DNA of 64,000 bases from Glycomyces harbinensis (GTDB lineage Bacteria > Actinomycetota > Actinomycetes > Mycobacteriales > Micromonosporaceae): the NCBI RefSeq assembly GCF_900101745.1, contig NZ_FNAD01000004.1:186001-250000 (forward strand). The letters run 5' to 3'. Below the pieces are notes generated by a model. It was not told the origin of the DNA. It did no database searches and saw only the letters and a list, made by a program, of their open reading frames with translations. Shown here piece by piece: positions 61,005 through 64,000 of the stretch. Both the position numbers and the translations under genes were made by a program. The number at the start of each line of letters is the position of its first letter. The first letter of the stretch is position 1.

Positions 61005-62039
61005 ATGCGACTGACACGACTCGTTCCCGCGCCGCTGCGACGGCGCCTTCGCGCCGTCCTCCCCGCGAAGCCCCGCACACCGCCGGCGCCGCTGCACGTC
61101 ATCGCCACCCGCCACGGGATCGGCGTCTTCGACGAGCAGTGGTTCGCCTACCGCCAGCTCATGCTCGAGCACCTGCCGCTCGCCTCGCTCGACGCCCAGA
61201 CCTGCCGCGACTTCACGTGGGTCATCACCGTCGACCGCGACATGCCCCCGGTCGCGCGCCGCCGGCTCGACGAGCTGGCCGCGCCCCGCCCCTACATCCG
61301 CATCACCGAGACCGAGCTCAAACGCGACTTCGTCCCCGACCTCGTCCAGTGGGTCCGCGAAGAGGCGAGGGCCCGCGGGAAGCGCTGGGTCCTGACCACG
61401 CGGCTGGACGACGACGACGCGGTCGACCGCGGCCTGGTCGCGCGCCTGCACCAGGAGTCCGCCGCCTACCTCGCCGAGGGCCCGAAGGCGGCCGCGGTCC
61501 TCTCGCCCACCTTGGGCTGCAACTGGGTCCCGTCGAAGGCCGCGGGCCACCGGGCCTACCACCACAGCCCGTCGATCGGCCTGAGCCTGCTCGAGAAGGC
61601 CTCGGGCGCGACGACGGTCTACCGCGGCAACCACCGCACGCTCGCCCAGGGGCTCGCCCAGTGGGGCGTCAACGTCCGCCACCTCGACGGCCAGACCATG
61701 TGGTGGCTGTACGCCCACACCGGGCTGTCGCACATGCAGAGCGAAGGCAGCGACCGCATGGACAAGGTCGCCGGGCACCGGAACGGGTTCGCGCTCGACG
61801 CGGAGGCGCTGGCCCGCTTCGGCGTCACGCCCGAGGGCGCGCGGCTGCTGCGCGAGACCCCCGAGCCCGAACGCCGCGAATCGCTCCACCAGCTCAACAA
61901 CCGCGGCCACGAACTCGAAGGCGAGATCGTGGCGCTGCGCGAGCGGATCGGGGAGGCGGACGCCGGCGAGGAGGTCCGCGAGCGCATCGCGGCGCTCCAC
62001 GCGGAGCGCCGCCGCATGCACGAGCGCCTGGTCCGCTGA
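61005..62039 (+). CDS. Putative rhamnosyltransferase-like glycosyltransferase
   Basis: A 344-residue protein. HVIATRHGIGVFDEQWFAYRQLMLEHLPLASLDAQT is followed by DFTWVITVDRDMPPVARRRL and WVLTTRLDDDDAVDRGLVARL; the DDDD box is the metal and nucleotide-sugar site expected in the GT-A-like putative rhamnosyl transferase family. The C-terminal 60 residues are a predicted coiled coil (QLNNRGHELEGEIVALRERIGEA). AGAGGG precedes the ATG. Acceptor and sugar are unknown. Confidence 0.87.
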   Translation: MRLTRLVPAPLRRRLRAVLPAKPRTPPAPLHVIATRHGIGVFDEQWFAYRQLMLEHLPLASLDAQTCRDFTWVITVDRDMPPVARRRLDELAAPRPYIRITETELKRDFVPDLVQWVREEARARGKRWVLTTRLDDDDAVDRGLVARLHQESAAYLAEGPKAAAVLSPTLGCNWVPSKAAGHRAYHHSPSIGLSLLEKASGATTVYRGNHRTLAQGLAQWGVNVRHLDGQTMWWLYAHTGLSHMQSEGSDRMDKVAGHRNGFALDAEALARFGVTPEGARLLRETPEPERRESLHQLNNRGHELEGEIVALRERIGEADAGEEVRERIAALHAERRRMHERLVR

Positions 62040-62122
62040 GGCGCGCCGTTCCGCGCGACGGCGACGGTCAGGGACTTACAGGACGCGCACGACGTCCCGT
62101 ACGGCCTCGTCGATTCGGGCGC

Positions 62123-63148
62123 TCAGGCGATCTTCTTCTGGAACACGTGCTCCAGGCCCGCCAGGCGGTAGCCGACCGCTTCGTTGATGCTGATCATGTG
62201 CTCGTTGGAGACGGCGTTCCCGGTCCACACGCGCCGCATCTTCGGCCGCCACTCCCGCAGGCGTCGCTGGTTGGCGATCTTGAGGATCGTGCCGAGCCGG
62301 TGGCCGCGGAACCGAGGGTCGACGATGGTGTCGCCCTGGTAGGCGTGGTGCTCCTGGCCGCCTTCGACGACGAGCTCGGTGAACCCGGCGATCTCGCCGC
62401 TCTCCCGGTGCCGCGTCGCGGCCTGGAGGTGCAGCTCGCCCCTCTGGCGGCGCTGGCGCGCCCAGTCGAGGATGCGGTGGCGGTCGATGCTCGCCTCCTG
62501 GAGGTCCCACTCGCCCAGCGGCATGTCGGTGTACATGCGCGCGTGCAGGTAGGCCATCCCGTCGAGGAGCTCTTCGGGCGGCGCGCCCTCGAAGAGGACG
62601 AGTTCGAAGCCCTCGGCCCTGGTCCAGGCGTCTGCGAGGAGCCGGTCGAGCACGGCCTCGTCCACCCGGTCGAGGTCGCAGGCGCGCACGGCGCATTCGA
62701 GGGACAGCTTGAAGCCCTTGGCGACCGCGAAGTCCGCGCCGACGCGGCTGATCGGGGACTCGGGCGACTCGGGGAGGGACACCCACGTCGACAGCGTGGT
62801 GCGCCCTTCGGCGGCGGCGAGCTCTTCGGCGCGTCGCAGCAGGGCCGAGCCGACGCCGCGACGGCGCTCGTCGGGGTGGACGACGATGTTGAAGCCGGCC
62901 AGGTGCGTGTTGTCGAGGTCGGTGAACTGGAGGTCCAGGTCGCCGAGGACCCGGCCGTCGCAGACGGCGGCCCACCGCTCGTGGCGCGAGTCCTCGGTGC
63001 TGAGCACGAGGGACGTCAAGGGCCGCATCGGGTTCCACGGGCGCAGGCCGCCCGAGTCGCGGTTGCGCGCCGCTTCCTTGGCCGCCAGCCAGGACTGGAC
63101 CAGCGCATGGTCGGAGGGGTCCACCGGGACGAGGTCGAAATGCGTCAT
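62123..63148 (-). CDS. GNAT acetyltransferase with two domains
   Basis: A 341-residue protein with two GNAT-like halves, like mycothiol synthase relatives. The first half has the acetyl-CoA loop FNIVVHPDERRRGVGSALLRRAEEL. The second half has AGFTELVV, then DTIVDPRFRGHRLGTILKIANQRRL with a second R-G-H-x-L-G loop, and ends VSNEHMISINEAVGYRLAG. ATG 63148 is chosen because the family begins there. A 400-base upstream gap holds several palindromes. The substrate is unknown. Confidence 0.9.
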   Translation of the reverse strand: MTHFDLVPVDPSDHALVQSWLAAKEAARNRDSGGLRPWNPMRPLTSLVLSTEDSRHERWAAVCDGRVLGDLDLQFTDLDNTHLAGFNIVVHPDERRRGVGSALLRRAEELAAAEGRTTLSTWVSLPESPESPISRVGADFAVAKGFKLSLECAVRACDLDRVDEAVLDRLLADAWTRAEGFELVLFEGAPPEELLDGMAYLHARMYTDMPLGEWDLQEASIDRHRILDWARQRRQRGELHLQAATRHRESGEIAGFTELVVEGGQEHHAYQGDTIVDPRFRGHRLGTILKIANQRRLREWRPKMRRVWTGNAVSNEHMISINEAVGYRLAGLEHVFQKKIA

Positions 63149-63551
63149 GGACCCGAGTCTGGCGGAACGGTCCGACACTGACAAGCCGATTGCGTTGCGG
63201 CGGTGCGGGCACGGCGCGGCGCACACGCGACATTTCGGGAGTGTTTGGGCTGCGGCATTCAGGGAATACGCCGAATGAGAGCACAGTGGTCGGGAGACCG
63301 CAGCTCCTGACACCGGCTGGCGCTGCTCGACACGTTCTAGCCCCAGGACTCGCAGTCAACCGGGTGAGTGGCGACAGGACGGCTGCGGCCTCCCGCAAGA
63401 AGAATTCTTGCTCATTCAGTGAATACGGTCAAGACCCGAACTTCGCTTCTTTTTGTCGGGTACCCGACACAACCATTCACAACGGTCACGGTGAGTGATA
63501 ATTTCGGGAGTTCGGCAAGCGTTTGACGAACTCCCGTTCCTCCACTCAGGA
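63149..63551. promoter_or_regulatory. Palindrome-rich gap upstream of the GNAT gene
   Basis: No gene is seen in this 403-base gap. It contains the perfect palindrome TGTCGGGTACCCGACA (63454-63469), two similar sites CATTCAGGGAATACG (63256-63270) and CATTCAGTGAATACG (63413-63427), each with an ATTCA/TGAAT-type centre, and a hairpin CGGGAGTTCG/CGAACTCCCG (63505-63514 with 63527-63536) just past threonine synthase that may be its terminator. Confidence 0.5.
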
Positions 63552-64000
63552 TTACAGCAGTCCGGCTTCCTTCGCCGCTTTGAGCGACGGCTTCACCGTG
63601 TGCGTCGGCCCCACCAGCGACGACACCGCGTCCAAAGTCTTCAAGCCTTCACCGGTGTTGTAAATGACGGTCTCCGCCTCCGGGTCGAGCTGGCCCGACT
63701 CCAGCAGTTTACGGAGCGTAGCCACGACCACGCCGCCGGCCGTTTCGGCGAACACGCCGGTGGTCGCAGCGAGAAGCTTCACGCCTTCGCGGATCTCGTC
63801 GTCGGAAACCTTCGCCATCCCGCCGCCGGTCGAACGGCACGCCTCGATCGCGTAGGGCCCGGCCGCCGGGTCCCCGATGTTGAGGCTCTTGGCGATCCCC
63901 GTGGGCTTCACGGGCGTGATCACGTCGGTCCCGGCGCTGAAGGCGTCGGCGATCGGGCTGCACCCGGCCGACTGCGCGCCGAAGACCCGCACCTTCCCCG
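63552..64000 (-). CDS. thrC: Threonine synthase, C-terminal part
   Basis: The frame is open to the window edge, so only the last 149 or so residues are present. VRVFGAQSAGCSPIADAF, the segment KPTGIAKSLNIGDPAAGPYAIEACRSTGGGM, and ETAGGVVVATLRKLLESGQLDPEAETVIYNTGEGLKTLDAV are characteristic of the PLP-dependent enzyme that makes threonine from O-phosphohomoserine. The lysine that binds PLP lies outside the window. The conserved SAGCSPI and GVFAETAGGV segments surround the substrate phosphate and cofactor. A hairpin lies 16 bases past the stop. Confidence 0.93.
   Translation of the reverse strand, partial: GKVRVFGAQSAGCSPIADAFSAGTDVITPVKPTGIAKSLNIGDPAAGPYAIEACRSTGGGMAKVSDDEIREGVKLLAATTGVFAETAGGVVVATLRKLLESGQLDPEAETVIYNTGEGLKTLDAVSSLVGPTHTVKPSLKAAKEAGLL

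Overview
The window is about 64 kb of very GC-rich DNA from an actinobacterium. The signs are strong G/C bias at third codon positions, frequent GTG and TTG starts, two CIRCE operators before a lone groEL, a CDC48-type ATPase, an Asp23/Gls24 cluster, ECF sigma factors (one of the ECF41 kind) and many apparently leaderless genes. A Glycomyces/Micromonospora-like relative is my guess from gene content only. No rRNA, tRNA or CRISPR array was seen.

Region 1 (1-9.5 kb) holds nucleoside salvage and central functions: the end of a phosphohexomutase, an Rpn-like nuclease-family protein, upp, then deoC with a complete aldehyde dehydrogenase and a second dehydrogenase that lacks its catalytic half (a split ALDH16-like pair). 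An acidic conserved protein, an RNase-H-like protein coupled to a Roadblock protein, and a two-helix membrane protein follow. Region 2 (9.5-13.6 kb) is accessory DNA. A fully delimited 858-bp IS5-family element sits in a CTAG target. Next to it lie about 3 kb without a convincing gene, filled by a degenerate satellite of about 74 bp with higher-order organisation and ending in ten copies of a 7-mer.

Region 3 (13.6-20.1 kb) has an aldo/keto reductase under a MerR-type leaderless promoter, an ECF sigma and putative anti-sigma pair, and a six-gene Asp23/AmaP envelope-stress operon with two small stress-type proteins beside it. Region 4 (20.1-33 kb) has a secreted GH87-like glucanase with a LacI-like operator, an ECF41 sigma factor with its probable target oxidoreductase, a sulfotransferase, a TetR/flavin monooxygenase pair with two operators, and a flavin/NAD(P)H redox cluster (LLM oxidoreductase, aldo/keto reductase, nitroreductase). 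Region 5 (33-44 kb) has a sulfite-oxidase-like molybdoenzyme with a flavin reductase and a zinc-ribbon protein, then a polysaccharide-use locus: a LplABC-type ABC transporter, a 2-hydroxyacid dehydrogenase and a large secreted lyase-like protein read divergently.

Region 6 (44-49 kb) is the most unusual part of the gene content. A second Rpn-like protein is followed by a STAND/NB-ARC ATPase with TPRs, which converges with and overlaps a CDP-glycerol-transferase-like GT-B gene. Ten copies of an 8-mer lie immediately before the GT-B start. Gain or loss of one 8-mer changes the reading frame or the leader, so the gene is a candidate phase-variable locus. Region 7 (49-64 kb) is mainly housekeeping: a metallophosphoesterase, a POT peptide transporter, membrane proteins, groEL, a beta-helix membrane protein, the CDC48-like ATPase, a rhamnosyltransferase-like protein, a GNAT acetyltransferase and the end of threonine synthase.
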